Assembly (NCBI GenBank): GCA_012845835.1
Contig: JABAKD010000028.1
Coordinates: 12,710,717 to 12,774,716, forward strand
Origin: Undaria pinnatifida
Taxonomy: Eukaryota > Sar > Phaeophyceae > Laminariales > Alariaceae
Direction: 5' to 3'
DNA length: 64,000 bases
In this document: positions 23,801 through 34,900 of the stretch, piece after piece
How the letters are laid out: every line of letters begins with the position of its first letter
Position numbering within the stretch: position 1 is the stretch's first letter
The notes under the pieces: model-generated
Told to the model about the DNA's origin: nothing
The model's input: the letters and a program-made list of their open reading frames with translations, nothing else
The model's database searches: none
Position numbers and translations under genes: made by a program

Positions 23801-26287
23801 AGTCGATTCATTAAACCAAGCAGATTTGCCATCAACGGGTAAATCCTGCGAGCTTTGCGACGAGCCGGCTTCTGCCCTAACGGGTAAATCGGTCGATCTT
23901 TTAAAACGAGATTTGGCTTTGACGGGGTAGGTCCTCGGACCATTCGACAGGCCGGATTTGCGTTTGACGGGTAAACCAGTAAATCGATTAAATCAACCGG
24001 ATTTACCACCGGCGGTTAAACCCTTAGATACATGCCGAGCCAGCCAGATTCGCGGTTGACCGGTGAATCCGTTGATCCATTCGCCAACCGGATTTTGCCA
24101 TCGACGAGCAATCCTTTGATCTTTCAAACAAGCCGGGCATCCCCTTGACGGGGGTAAATCCGCCGATCGTTTTGGTAGACCCGGGTCGGATTTGGGGAGT
24201 AAGTCCTTGGATCCTTGGGGCAGGTGAGGCTCGCGTTTGACGGGTAAATCAGTTGATCCATCAAACCCACCGTATTTGGATTTGACGGGTAAGTACTTGG
24301 ACCACTTCAACAGGCCCGATTTGCACTTGTCGGGTAAAATTAGTTGATCTATTAAACCAACCGGATTTGTCATCGACGGGTAAATCCTTGGATCTTTGTA
24401 ACCAGACTCCTTTTCCCTTGACGGGTGCATCGGTCAACCGTTAATTGAAACCAGATTTAGACTTGACGGGTACGTTCTTGGATCCTTTGAACAGGCCAGA
24501 TTTCCCTTTGACGGGTAAACTATTCGACTCATGAAACTAATCGAATCTGTCATCGACGGTAAATCCTTGGATGCTCTGACGGGTACGTACGATAGTTGAT
24601 CCTTTGGACCAAACGGATTTTGCATCGAGGGGTAGACCCCTTTTGAACCTTAACCCGAATGGATATGCCTTGGACAGGTACATTCGCCACCACTTCAATC
24701 CAGTCTGATTATCCTTCCACAGGTAAGTCTGTCAATACTATCGACGCCGGATTGCCGCATGCTATGCGTAAGAACAAACGTAAAACGTTGAATATCAATG
24801 GGGACATCGCACCTCGACGTGACCGCCACGAGCTGCCCAATGGAGAGAGGTCCTTCCCTCCCCCCTACCCCGGATGGGACAAGCCTTTCCAGCGTCGACG
24901 CCACACTCATTCAGCAAATATCTGAGAAGGAATATTTTCCAAAACGAGAGGCAGCAAACGAGGATTCACCGGGGCGAGCCCGGTCGTTGGCCGACCGCCC
25001 TTCTTATATGAAAGCGAAATCACGGGACTAACTTAACACGCGTTTTTTGGCGGCACGAGTAAAGGGCATCCATTCCTTCATATTCAGTTGCACATAAATT
25101 TGCATCTCATTTGCTTTTTCATTTAGATTTCATTTACATTTTCGGTTTCGTTCCAGGCTACCGTTCTACCTCTCAAGTTCCGCCCCCCGCCCCCCCCCCC
25201 CCGCCGGCAGAGACGCCTCGAGAACACGAAGACAAAACACCCCCTCCAAAAAAAAACACGCAACAGATCATCCGGTCAACATTTCCACAAAACGACAAAC
25301 CATCCGTAATAGGTAATAACTGTCTCACCCGCGGTCTAAACTTGGAGCGCGGCACAACAGGGGCGCACCCGAAAAAACTCAGCATCCTCGTTTGAGGACC
25401 ACTGTACCTCACCAAAAAACTGTCCTGGGAGAAAAACAAGAAATTTCAACCCGATTAACATTCCCATGGCCAAGTTATATAACCAATAAGATTGAAAAAA
25501 AAATGAGTTTCCAATGATACCGGGTAGTTTCTCCTTTCAGAAGACCCGTCAGTCAGGTTGTTTTCGGCTAAAAATTCTACCCCTGTCGGGGCACGCCTCT
25601 CCTCCCCACCTGCAAACCTCTAGCCTCCCTTCCCCCGCAGCCCAGTCCAGCGCGCTAGACCCGTTCTTGTCCATCGCCGTCCTCGGATCCCAACGACTGC
25701 CGCCCTTCACTCCCCTCACCACCTTTTTCAGCCCCTCTACGTCTCCTGCACGCGCAAGCGCAAAGCCGGGAGGCAACGCGGCCGCCGCTCGCCCCTTCGC
25801 CGCGGCCCCCGCACCGCTCCGTCGACCAGATGCGCCGCCGCTTCCCCGTCCTGCTTCTTCACCGCTGACCTCATCGTCATCGTCATCGCTACCTTGATGG
25901 CGTCGAGGGCGGTGGCATTTACCGTTATCGTCATCGTCGTTGTCGTTGTCGTTCTCGTCCATCATGGTGGTAGACCCTTGGCTACCGCCCGGCACCCCGA
26001 GCGGGGGAAGCAAGTCGCTCCCCATCTTCAACAGCTGCACGAAGTGGTCCCGGTCTTTGACCTCGTGGGGGTGGGCGCCAACCAGATGCATGCGCAGGCC
26101 GCGCTGCCCCCCGCAGGCGCGGCCACAGAGGGGGCAAGGGGTCGGGCGGGAGTCGCACGAGGTTGCACCGCCAGCCGCCAGTGCGTCGAACGCCTTGAAG
26201 TCGGTGAGGTGGGCAGGGAGAGCGGGAGGGTTGGGGTTTTCCACCCCAGATGATTTTTTATTTTTGCCGCGATTGTGACGGAGACGC
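14886..26287 (-). CDS. C2H2 zinc-finger / ankyrin-repeat protein (four exons, 5' exon not found)
   Basis: Minus-strand exons: 26287-25610, 24921-24813, 16421-16006, 15150-14886 (TGA). All junctions are GT-AG and phases agree, giving about 488 residues. Exon 1 encodes a classical C2H2 finger (CPLCGRACGGQRGLRMHLVGAH split as C-x2-C-x12-H-x4-H). Then come acidic Asp/Asn and Gly/Ala linkers and the first ankyrin helix pair (SALDWAAGEGRLEVCR). Exon 2 continues YLLNECG and RTSLHWAARGGHVE. Exon 3 has VCRLLLE, a Thr/Ala/Val spacer, TTPLHWACWGAHLSTCRLLF and AYGCTVAHWCGLSGDVDVCR. Exon 4 has WLSRSVEE, NLQGHTICHKAALKGHRDLL and GYTPRDIARLAGHLDLADWL. Ankyrin arrays bind proteins, so this is probably a scaffold or regulator; the target is unknown. 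Exon 1 follows a pyrimidine-rich acceptor, so an upstream exon with the ATG is expected above 26287. Confidence 0.85.
15425..15620 (+). repeat. GGGTCGGGTC palindromic repeat family D2, copy 1
   Basis: Contains 'ggttcgcgggtcgtgacagg', 'gatcgagtccggtaggatcaagaggtgttcg', then direct GGGTCGGGTCAAGAGG units followed by an inverted arm 'cctgacctgacccgacccg'. It can fold as a GC-rich hairpin. Related loci lie at about 41220-41690 and 58185-58355. Confidence 0.75.
17480..17830 (-). other. GC-rich non-satellite segment within the ankyrin-gene intron (unrecognised)
   Basis: This interrupts the 45-bp array. On the minus strand one frame from 17709 is open and reads like a disordered, charged segment (SVERVAFPSAPPRPSPRDKE, then RVEKERWLPKQPK). 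A second frame is also open. It is not needed to join ankyrin exons 2 and 3, which are already in phase, so it could be an alternative exon, an old gene fragment or chance. Confidence 0.3.
18430..18565 (+). repeat. Dispersed repeat D3, copy 1
   Basis: 'aactcactcatatagtatattacgagtaccaacaacgcagcttgcaaagatgagtattgac..gaaattcgtcaaactcacggctgacgtccttgaaa' is almost identical to 61910-62030, and a short relative lies at about 46690-46750. It is inserted in the 45-bp array. Confidence 0.8.
22112..22347. mobile_element. MITE with about 30-bp terminal inverted repeats, nested in the satellite
   Basis: The 24 bp beginning 'tattctacacaagataac' at 22120-22143 are repeated exactly in inverted orientation at 22316-22339. 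Similarity extends outward (aggttacca against the reverse of cggtatcctt). The interior has two further copies of 'attatcaccgggtgtggtat'-like sequence and no open frame of note. Left and right flanks are satellite monomers. Confidence 0.8.
25310..25500. mobile_element. Probable M1 fragment in the ankyrin-gene intron 1
   Basis: Shows 'ctcgtttgaggaccactgtacctc', a run of A/C-rich sequence, and 'aacattcccatggccaagttatataacc', matching the internal M1 blocks only loosely. Confidence 0.4.
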
Positions 26288-26624
26288 CTGAAGGAGGAGG
26301 CACGGGGGGGGGGGTAAGGTTCTACACATCAGATAGATCAGAGCAGTGTCGGATGGGTAAGTCCCCAAAGCGTGAACGACCAATCGGTACTGGTACAACA
26401 CCATCAGCTTCTCAGTACTGGACGCATGTACAGCAATAGAAAAACGAATATATTGCCCAATAAAAGGTTTTAACATTACAACAGCACAAGCACAACTCAT
26501 ACGCAGAACGTGTCGTTTTCGGTAGAAGACATGGAATCATGAATATGATGGTTGGTGTTAACCGTTTTATTACTTCAAAGAAACATTCCTTACGCTTATT
26601 CCAAGCAATATTCCCCCTTAACGC

Positions 26625-26725
26625 CATTACAGCTGGAAACCCGTTATTGGGACAAAACTACTTGGAGTTAGTATAGGGTGGGGTTTTAGGGCTCTAAAGG
26701 GGTAAAGTTGGATGCAGTTGTCAGG
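26625..26725 (+). repeat. M1 internal core (R2 block), solo copy
   Basis: Carries 'agctggaaacccgtt..gggacaaaactacttggagttagtatagggtggggttt..gggctctaaaggggt'. This block recurs at 32515-32600, 57240-57740 (tandem), 60750-60980 and 63855-63935, and reversed at 43280-43350. Confidence 0.75.
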
Positions 26726-26738
26726 GGGTTAAGGACTC

Positions 26739-26930
26739 TCACACGTCTGCGAAGGCAACCTTGAGCCATCTTCCTAAGAGCGGGCAGGGTTTTCCCGGTT
26801 CTGGGGCAAAGACGTCGCTGGCCAAAGCTGCTCCCGAAACACCCATGCGTACTCGTTCCTCGATTTCAGCCGGCCGATTCCTTTCAGCTTTTGCTCGCGC
26901 TGCTGATGCGACCTTCCCATCCGTCGAACG
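26739..26930 (-). CDS. Possible 3' terminal exon of a minus-strand gene (unrecognised)
   Basis: A minus-strand frame ends with TGA at 26739. It reads ARAKAERNRPAEIEER, then RMGVSGAALASDVFAPEP and CPLLGRWLKVAFADV. Composition resembles the other exons and differs from the simple-sequence DNA beside it. It may be the last exon of the RRM gene that starts at 28307, but I could not find phase-compatible exons to link them. Confidence 0.35.
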   Translation of the reverse strand, partial: RSTDGKVASAARAKAERNRPAEIEERVRMGVSGAALASDVFAPEPGKPCPLLGRWLKVAFADV

Positions 26931-27084
26931 TGCGTACAAACATGCAGATTGGCAAAAAAAAACGTTCAAACACAAAAATAACGATAGGTTTAACATGAGT
27001 TGACACCGGCCACGACGGCTGCGCGTTGTTTTTTTTTCCGTGGGAGCGGAGCAGAATACCACCGGTTGCAGCAATAACAATCAC

Positions 27085-27175
27085 AACGACAACAACAACG
27101 ACGACGACGACGACGACGACGACGAACACAACCACAAGCAGCATCATCACCACAACCAACCACTACCACCACTGA
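27085..27175 (+). repeat. (AAC/GAC)n triplet microsatellite
   Basis: AAC, GAC and CAC triplets with no conserved protein in any frame. Confidence 0.85.
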
Positions 27176-27863
27176 CAACACTACAAGGTCATGCGAGAAC
27201 TTGCCTCGTAAAGCTGTGCGCATTGCTCCGGTGCGGCGTACGTATGGTACGGGCAGCGCCAATCTAGGGGCAATCAAAACGACGTAACCGGAACACAAAA
27301 AACAAATACTCAGTGTATGGACTACATGTACACAGACAGTGAGCAGATCACGCAGACAGCCAGACGATGAGCACAGCGTAGTTCAAACTTGAAACGGACA
27401 CGAAGGAGGGGAGGATGGGGAGGAAGGTAACCGGCGATAACTTGCGAGACCTGGGCGATTCGCATCAATACGGGAAGCCAAGCAAGTCGGCCTGCAACCG
27501 AAACACCAAATGCTTGTTGCTGTTGGGTAAGTACATACTGGTATACCAGGTATATTACTCCGGTACTGTTGCTGTGCTGCTGACTGCTGACTGCAAGAAC
27601 GTGATCTGTAGCCCGTCGTACCCATGTTCACTGCTGCTGGTTACCCCCGGCAGAGCTAACAGCAGTACAATGTAAGGTGTCCTGCATTGTACTGTACTGC
27701 TGTCGAAGACGAGGATGCCAGGAAACGGGCAGTCTTGACATTGTCAGTTACAGTTTTAAACTAGTATATCGCCGTCCGTCACAGCCATGCCCTGACATAT
27801 TTGACTGCTGACTACTGATTTAACCGAACTCACTACTGACTACTAATCGCACTGCTGCCATAC

Positions 27864-28307
27864 CTCGTGGAAGGTGACCAAGACCCTCGCCGCGGCCGGG
27901 TTGACGCACAGCACGCGCTCGACACTTCCGTACGCCTCGAACACACGCCGCAACGTCAGCTCGTCCACCCCGACAGCCGGGCCAGTGTTGTACACGACCA
28001 GGTGGCGAGTTTGGATGGCAGGGTCACGTGTGTGATGGTAGTACACTGATTGCTGCTGCTGCCGTTGCTGCTGCTGATGATGATGATGATTCTCCTCATG
28101 TTGTCCCCCCACCTGTTGCTGCTGTTGCTCCTGCTGCTGCTGCGGCAGCGGCGGCAGCGTCCGTTGCTCTACGGCAACATCACAACCGCGACTGCTGTTA
28201 TTGTTGCCGGTGTTCTGCTGCTGCTTCTGCGGTGCCTGTGCCTGTTGTACCGCTGCCTGCGACGTCAGCAACGGAGGCTCCTCGTCTGTACCCCCCCCCG
28301 AGGTCAT
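27864..28307 (-). CDS. RRM-domain RNA-binding protein, first exon (gene continues leftwards)
   Basis: A real ATG lies at 28307 and the exon ends at a GT donor (27863-27862) after 148 codons, phase 0. Residues 1-100 are disordered and rich in Gln, His and Asn (CAG/CAC tracts). The RRM follows: RNP2-like RHLVVYNTGP, helix DELTLRRVFEAYGSVERV, and the RNP1-like strand AARVLVTFHE where the exon stops. The HLVV..G....GV spacing resembles the RRM in front of the AlkB domain of ALKBH8-type tRNA-modifying proteins, but no AlkB exon was found. A possible next exon is 27263-27205. It is divergent from the ASNSD1 gene, with the starts 624 bp apart. Confidence 0.65.
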
Positions 28308-28385
28308 ATGTCTGTCCCCACGTCTCTACCCAATGCCTTCCTTGTGGAAGCACGACAACAGCATTTGGCAAGGAAGCAGATTTAG

Positions 28386-28807
28386 TGTGGTGGAAAAACG
28401 AGTTTAGAAGGAAATAACTCGAGTAGCATTTGTTGTTCAACATTTTTAGTCTACTTCCTCACAATGGCGTCGCAGACAGGATGTGAGATTATGAACAGTG
28501 AGGTCGCTGGTTCGATTCTCACCGTCTTTCCCAGAAAAAAGAAAAAAAAAAGGGATTTTCTCACGTTCAAGAACCTGTAAAACTCTTACCACTTGAAAAA
28601 CAACGATGAGAGCAATGTAGAGGATCATTGCAAGTCACTCCAATACCGAAAAAGTCGCATTGGATACTGGGTACCTCATCGGGGTTCCTGACATAATCTG
28701 GGAAATATGTCAGGTTTAGTGGGGGAGAATGTGGTGGAAAAACGAGTTTAGAAGGAAATAACTCGAGTAGCATTTGTTGTTCAACATTTTTAGTCTACTT
28801 CCTCACA
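28386..28807. mobile_element. TRIM: complete miniature LTR retrotransposon, 422 bp
   Basis: Two identical 78-bp terminal direct repeats (28386-28463 and 28730-28807) start TGTG and end CACA. They are flanked by a 4-bp target duplication TTAG (28382-28385 and 28808-28811). One base after the left repeat is TGGCGTCGCAGACAGG, a primer-binding-site candidate matching the CCA end of a tRNA. Just before the right repeat is a purine tract GTGGGGGAGAA. The 266-bp interior has no open frame of significance. All hallmarks of a TRIM are present, and the repeat identity suggests recent insertion. It lies 78 bp upstream of the RRM-gene ATG and 123 bp upstream of the ASNSD1 ATG. Confidence 0.88.
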
Positions 28808-28930
28808 TTAGACGATGGGTGTTCCGCATGGATGTGAAACGTTCTTTAGTAGGGGTACAGCTGTACTGCTGTAAGGCAGCATAGCCGAGCAGCACGGCCA
28901 CAGCACGGAGCATTGCACGAGCTAGGTATC

Positions 28931-31900
28931 ATGTGCGGGATAGCGTTTCTGCTGGGTTCTTCCCCAGGGGATGAGGCGACTATAGACAGCTTCCTCGGAG
29001 CGCTTAGAAAGCGAGGACCAGATGCAACCGGTCGTCAAACCATACAGCTCGAGGTATTAGGCACAGCGCCAAACGTTGACTTGTTTGCAGTTTGGAGCGT
29101 TTCGTGGCGTTTCTTGGCCATTCTTGACTTGGGTTTGGCGTGCCTGAGATCATATCGGGTGGACGTGGGAGCTCAGGGTGCACAATGCATAGTGGTAGTG
29201 CAGACGAACAGTGTTATAAGCCCCACCTATACTACTGCTGCTGTGTCACCCAACGAGTGCCAGTGTACAGCGCACACTTACTCGATGCATGTATACACCG
29301 CGACGACGAAACGAAGAATCATCAGTTTTGAAACTGCCAGCCGAAGCTTCTACCGTTTCGACGTTTCTACCGTTTCGACTAGTTTCAACAGTTTCGACGG
29401 GTTGCCAGCCGTTCGCCGTTTTCGTTAGTAGATAGATATAGCTGTTAGCCGTTTGCGCATTATTACTCGTTACTCGTCGCTCATCAGCTATTAATAGCTA
29501 CAAGATAAGTCAGCAGCTCATGAGGCAGGCAGGTTGTGAAACCATGGTACGTAAGTCGACGACGGGTAGTCGGCCAGAAGAGAGACGTACTGCTGTACGT
29601 ACATATCGGTTGTTTCTGAACATTAAAAATGCACTACCATTGGTGCCAGGACATGCATACCTGGTACCGGTTTATACCAGACACACGTAATTTAAGCACG
29701 AGTACCATAGCAACGACACAGGTTCCAGGTAGCATAGAGCAGTAACCCATCCGACTTTTGTACACCCTCCAATGGCACATCTGATATCAGCATCAAGTTC
29801 ATACCACACACAGCAGCAGCAAGCATCACGAACGGATGTAGAGACCAGCCCGTACGAAACCCTACGTCGGGAACCAGAAGTCGGGAACCGTACGACACCT
29901 TTAGGACGCGCACTCGAGATGGAAATCGTGCCAGCGGTCTTGGCCACGGGTTGTGGCGGTTTTTACCCTGGTACTAAGCCCCTCACCGCCGTTGCCTAAC
30001 TCTAACCCTGTATGTCATGGTACAACGGATGGTACGGAAACCGGCCTATAAATAGGAGGGTGAACCAGGGGAGGGGGGATCTGCCGTCTGTTAACTCTTG
30101 CACGCTGCAGATTCCCCGCCGAACGAACGTACATAAGCACTGAGTGAAAGATCGCGGCGGCGCGCGAGTAAAAATGGCGGTGTTTTACACTGCTCCACTC
30201 GCATCACGCATTGTACACCGACGCTGGTTCCGATCGACATCCCCACGATACATGTACTGTTTTGTGCTGGTATTGTTTTGTCGTCAAATAGGGCGGAAGG
30301 ACGTCGCTGCAGTTGCTGGCGGCGGTGCTTCATCTGCGAGGCGACGACCTTTGTTGGCAGCCGGCAGAAGATAACAACGGAAACGTTCTGCTGTGGAACG
30401 GCGAGGTGGGCTTGCTGCTTGCTTTCGTAGATGCCGCCAGTCTCGTCTGTCGTATATTTACGCCTCGTACTTGGTACCAGGTACCAGGTAAATGTTATCA
30501 TACTGTATAGCCCAAACTCGTCGTATGGTCCTGTTATTATCGATGCTTGTACTTGATTTCCATTCCACGTAAATGTTGGCGCTTGTCTTTGTGAGGGTGG
30601 ACAAGGTGTATGGTACAACGACAGCAGCAACGACAACAACAACGACAACGACAACGACAACGACAATGACAACGGCAGCGATAACGACAACAACAATGAC
30701 AATGACAACGACAACGACAACGACAATGACAACGACAATGTCAACGATAACGACAACGACAACGACAACGAAAACGAAAACGAAAACGAAAACGACAACG
30801 ACAACGACAACGACAATAACAATGACAACGACAACGACAACGACAATGACAACGACAACGACAACGGCAACGACAATGACAACGACAACGACAACAACAA
30901 CGACGAACGCTAGAAGGGCGTGACGAATTGGTAGTACCGTGGCGGTACATGTATGCGTGGCATCATGGTGTCATACACAGATGTGGCAAGAATCTATCGC
31001 CAGGGTTAGCGAGTGCCATTTTTCAGTGGATCTTCAAGCTTCTTACAATGACAATCTGCTGTCCACCCGTCCACTTTATAGCGGCGTTAAAGGCACTCAA
31101 TTACAAACCACAGTGGAATTGCATCCACGTTGTGGGGGGGAATACTTGATATTTCTGTGGGATGGTTTTACAGTCGGAAAATACTTCAGCGCGAGGTGGA
31201 CGCCGGCAAGGCATACAAGTAACAAATACGTGTCAAGCTAATGTTATAGGTGGTGCTGTCCTCGCTGTGGTTGTCCAACTGTAGTGGCAGAACATCGTGC
31301 CAAGCCCCGAGTTCTGTTTTTTTAAGTTCTCATCTTCGTTGTTATGATCATGAGCTCTGAGTTCTGACTCCTGGTTTCTGAATTCTGATTTCTGTGTTTT
31401 GATTTATGAGCTCGTATTTATCTTCGTACTTATGATTATGAGCTCTGATTTCTGATCCCAGGTTTCTGAATTCTGATTTCTGGGTATTGTTTTTGAGTTC
31501 GTATTTGTGAATTATTTTTCTGGCTTCTGAGTTCTGATTTCCGACTTTCTACTCAATGGGCAGGTGTTCGACGGCCTCCAAATCGGACCGTCGGAGTCCG
31601 ACACCACCGAAGTTCTTCGAGCGCTGTCAGGATCATGCAACCACCAAGGGGTACGTGGTTCCTACTACGAATAAAAACGGTAGGAACAGTGAAGGATGGC
31701 ACGTGTGTCCTACGAGTATTCATAAGTTTGAAAGCGGCACCATGCACCCCAACGGCCCGCCCCCCTTTTTTTCTTATTTGCGTGCTGTCAGAATAAGGAT
31801 ATTCAAGTAGTAATATTCGCCAAGCCATCAAATAATCAAACGTCAAAGCATCGAATCGTTGAATAATCAAATCACTAAATCGTCAAATTTTCCAACCGTC

Positions 31901-34900
31901 GGATCTTCGAATCGTCAAGTAATCAAACCATGAAACCGTCAAACCCTTACATATTCAAATAATTATACAACCGAATCATCCAATCATCGAATCATCGAAC
32001 AATCAAGTCACCAATCGTGAAACCATCAAACCATCAAACCATCAAGTCATCAATCCGCCAAATTATCTAATTATCAACTGCCATATCATCAAACTCTCAA
32101 AATTGTAAAGCCATCAAAAAATCGAACACCCCCGAAACAACGAATCATTCAATCATTACGTTCATTACGTACGGATTGCATTTATTCTCGCAGGTGGTAT
32201 CTACGCTTGCCGGGATCTCTGGACCGTTCTCGTTTGTCTACTGGTGCCCGGCTCGGCGATCTTTGTACTACGGGAGAGATCCGGTTGGCCGCAGGAGTCT
32301 CGTCATACGGAAACCCAGGTAAAACCACTCCATGGTACCCTGGTAAAAGCTATCAGGCATACCGTACCGTGATACTGTTGTAAAATCGAGAGTCAATCAA
32401 GTTGAACGGCACCGTTGTTCATGTTGTTGTTGTTGTTGTTATTGTTTCAACAATCGGGTTAAATCGACAAAAAGAACGATACATACGTGCAGATCTGGTG
32501 AGCTTTATCCCTTCACGACTGGAAACCCATGATTGGGGACATATTACTTGGAATTGGTATAGGGAGGGGTTTGGCGGCTCTAAAGGGGTTAGGCTTCAGT
32601 TTTACCCATCCAACCCCGACGACAACATGGCTTAACATGACGTTTAAACACAAAGCAAGAATAATCACCCGGAGCCAGCAATGGTACAGAGCTGGTCGCA
32701 GACAAACGCGATCCGTCGCGTTACACTTCCTGATTTTGGTCGCACCCTGCTCACGCTGGTTTATATTTAGGTAGGAGATGGCGCGGAGTCGCGTTGTTGG
32801 TGTCTGCGCTACCGTTCCGTTTTCTCAACGGCTCGCTTGAACAAACAGCATCGCTTCGACACTTTCTTAGCTCGTTTTTCTTCTAGAGGGTGTTATCATT
32901 GGTAGCCCCTCCGCTCAAGCCACCAGGTACGATACTTTGCGTCAGGTAGTCACTTTCATCCAAGTTTTCGTCTTGCGGGCGCGTGGTAGGTGACCTCGGA
33001 TGCAGGGCTTCGGCACAAGATCCTGCGGATACCCGTTTCAGCGGTGATAGTGCTAGCAGGCACGAAATGCCCCCAAATGTGTGCGTTCCGCAGACACTTA
33101 CAGAAAAATTTTCGGCCGCCCTCGGTACTGGGTGGAACTTGACAGCGGGCCACCTGTTCCCCGTAGTTGAGCTAATCGGGGCACGGAGAACGGCAGCACC
33201 TGCTGCCGCTGCTATCACGACCGCGTTTCACGTTCATCTCGCGCGCCACGGCACTGTATGACCATGTTACGATGCACTCCTTCCGAGTGTTGGCCTCGCT
33301 TAGCAGGTCTCCAGCGGAAACGGCGGCAGACGAGATCATGGAGATCGAGGGTTGGAAGACGGGGACAAATGATACGGCTGTAGTTTCGGGCCACACCATG
33401 TGTTCCTCTGCTGTCCGTTGCCGAGTGCTCCTCTGCTGTCCGTTGCCGAGTGCTCCTCCCGTACTTACTTAACCCTTTTAGAGCTTCAGCGTCGTTTTTT
33501 GGGGGGAAATATTCGAATTAGTGTAGGATAGAGTTGCATCGGTAAATGGGATTACCCCTTTTCCCCGCTGTTTCGTAGCAATTGGGTTGTACGTTCTGGA
33601 AATTGGTTTGAACCCCCCCCCTCCATCCCCGCCTTGCTCGCCACCGTGTGCACACAACCCGCCCCTCCCTTTTCTCAGAGCGTCGGGTGATTCGTTGGCG
33701 GTCTCTTCATGCTTGCCTCAAGGTTATCAGCTCTTGCCCCAAGGGTCTGAGCTGTCCGAGGCCGCCATTACCGAGCCGGAGACAACGGTACTTCCAACCG
33801 GTCAACCACTCACGGAACCTTTGATTTCAGGTCCACCAATCACGGAACCTTTAGATTCATCGCCAGCCAATCACGATACCCCCCCCCCCGCTAACAGCGC
33901 TGCAGCAGGCAAATGGGAAGAAGTTCGCGCCGACGGAGTCTACCGCTTGGAGTTCAAGGGTGAAGAAGTCGAATCGGTGAGAGGGGATTGGAACCCCCCA
34001 TCCCCGCAGTTTCAGGCCTGGCCGCTCTCTTGCTACACGGGCACCGCGAGTTTTCTTAAGCCGCCGGGTTTAGACGAACCCACTGCTAACGCTAGTAACT
34101 CTAGTGACAGAGAGGGATTGGTTGAACCCTTTCAGGGTCGAAACGAAACGACGTCCATTGTGCGGGACGCGCCCCCTGCGGCCGACAGCAAACCGAAACC
34201 CGACGGATGCGCACCGTTTTCGGCTTCGTCGACTGGAACTCCCGTTGTCGAAGCAAGCGTGGCCAGCAGCGAGGTGGGCGAATTGTCATCTCCCGGGATA
34301 CGTAGTGGTCCTGCTCTGTTACGAAAATGCGCTGGAGTTTTTAAGACAAGGAGGGACGACGACGACGATTCCTCCAACACCGAGGAGGAGGAGGACGAGG
34401 AGGAGGGAAAAGGCGGGAGGAAGGTGGAGAAGAAAATGGACGAAAAAGACTGGAGGAGGCAGAGGTTTGGAGAAGGTCGAACGCCGGTAAATGTAGTCCA
34501 GGGGACAGGGGATGCGGTCCTCGGGATGGCGTGTGTCGCCGCGGAAGGAAAGAGGGACGGGCCCGCCGCCAACGGACCTCTTATTTCTGAAGCGGCCGAA
34601 GGCCTGCTAGTTAAGCTAAGGAGTGCGATCAGCCACCGGGTTCGCACCATTCCGTACCCAACCTCCCAGATAGCAAGAGTTGGCCAGGGCCATACAGATG
34701 GAGGTGGTGTTGAGGGGGCTAGAAAGACAGGTTTTGAAGGTGTTAGGGAGGCGGTGGTCGGAGACGGGGAGGGGGATAAACAGCCAGAAACGACAGTGGG
34801 GGGTTTAGTGAACCCGGAGGGAGGGGTGGATGGTCTGTTTGGTGGCTTGCAGGGCTCGTGCGGTGGTAGTGTCGATGGGGCCGTTGTGGCGTCCCCCGCA

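Larger units (their letters stand above)
17022..24750. repeat. 45-bp minisatellite with higher-order structure, inside an ankyrin-gene intron
   Basis: The array covers about 7.7 kb. The monomer is about 45 bp with the core 'ccggatttgcc.ttgacgggtaaat' followed by a variable half (cagttgatccattaaacca, ccttggatcctttgaac, ccgtcgatctttcattgaaa). Monomers of the 'gttgatccattaaac' type recur at roughly 90- and 180-bp spacings in the better-preserved right part (for example about 23978, 24067, 24248, 24340, 24520). This points to an ordered multi-monomer unit. On the minus strand, which is the gene's sense strand, 45 bp equals 15 codons, so stretches of 60-170 codons read as LPVxxKSGxFxGSTD repeats. 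Breaks: 17480-17920, 18370-18580 and an inserted MITE at about 22112-22347. Confidence 0.92.

Noticed and set aside
17022-24750. CRISPR-like array
   Set aside because: Units are all diverged versions of one 45-bp monomer with no constant repeat plus unique spacers, no cas genes, and the host is eukaryotic.
28464-28530. tRNA gene inside the TRIM
   Set aside because: A box-B-like word and a TGGC start are present, but the T stem and acceptor stem do not pair; better explained as PBS and internal sequence.
30573-30950. Thr-only, Ser/Leu and Arg/Cys frames
   Set aside because: Pure translation of the AACGAC microsatellite.
32983-33261. Intact gene in ASNSD1 intron 4
   Set aside because: Stop and frame change inside the protein-like part and no promoter or splice sites that restore it; listed as a degraded fragment instead.
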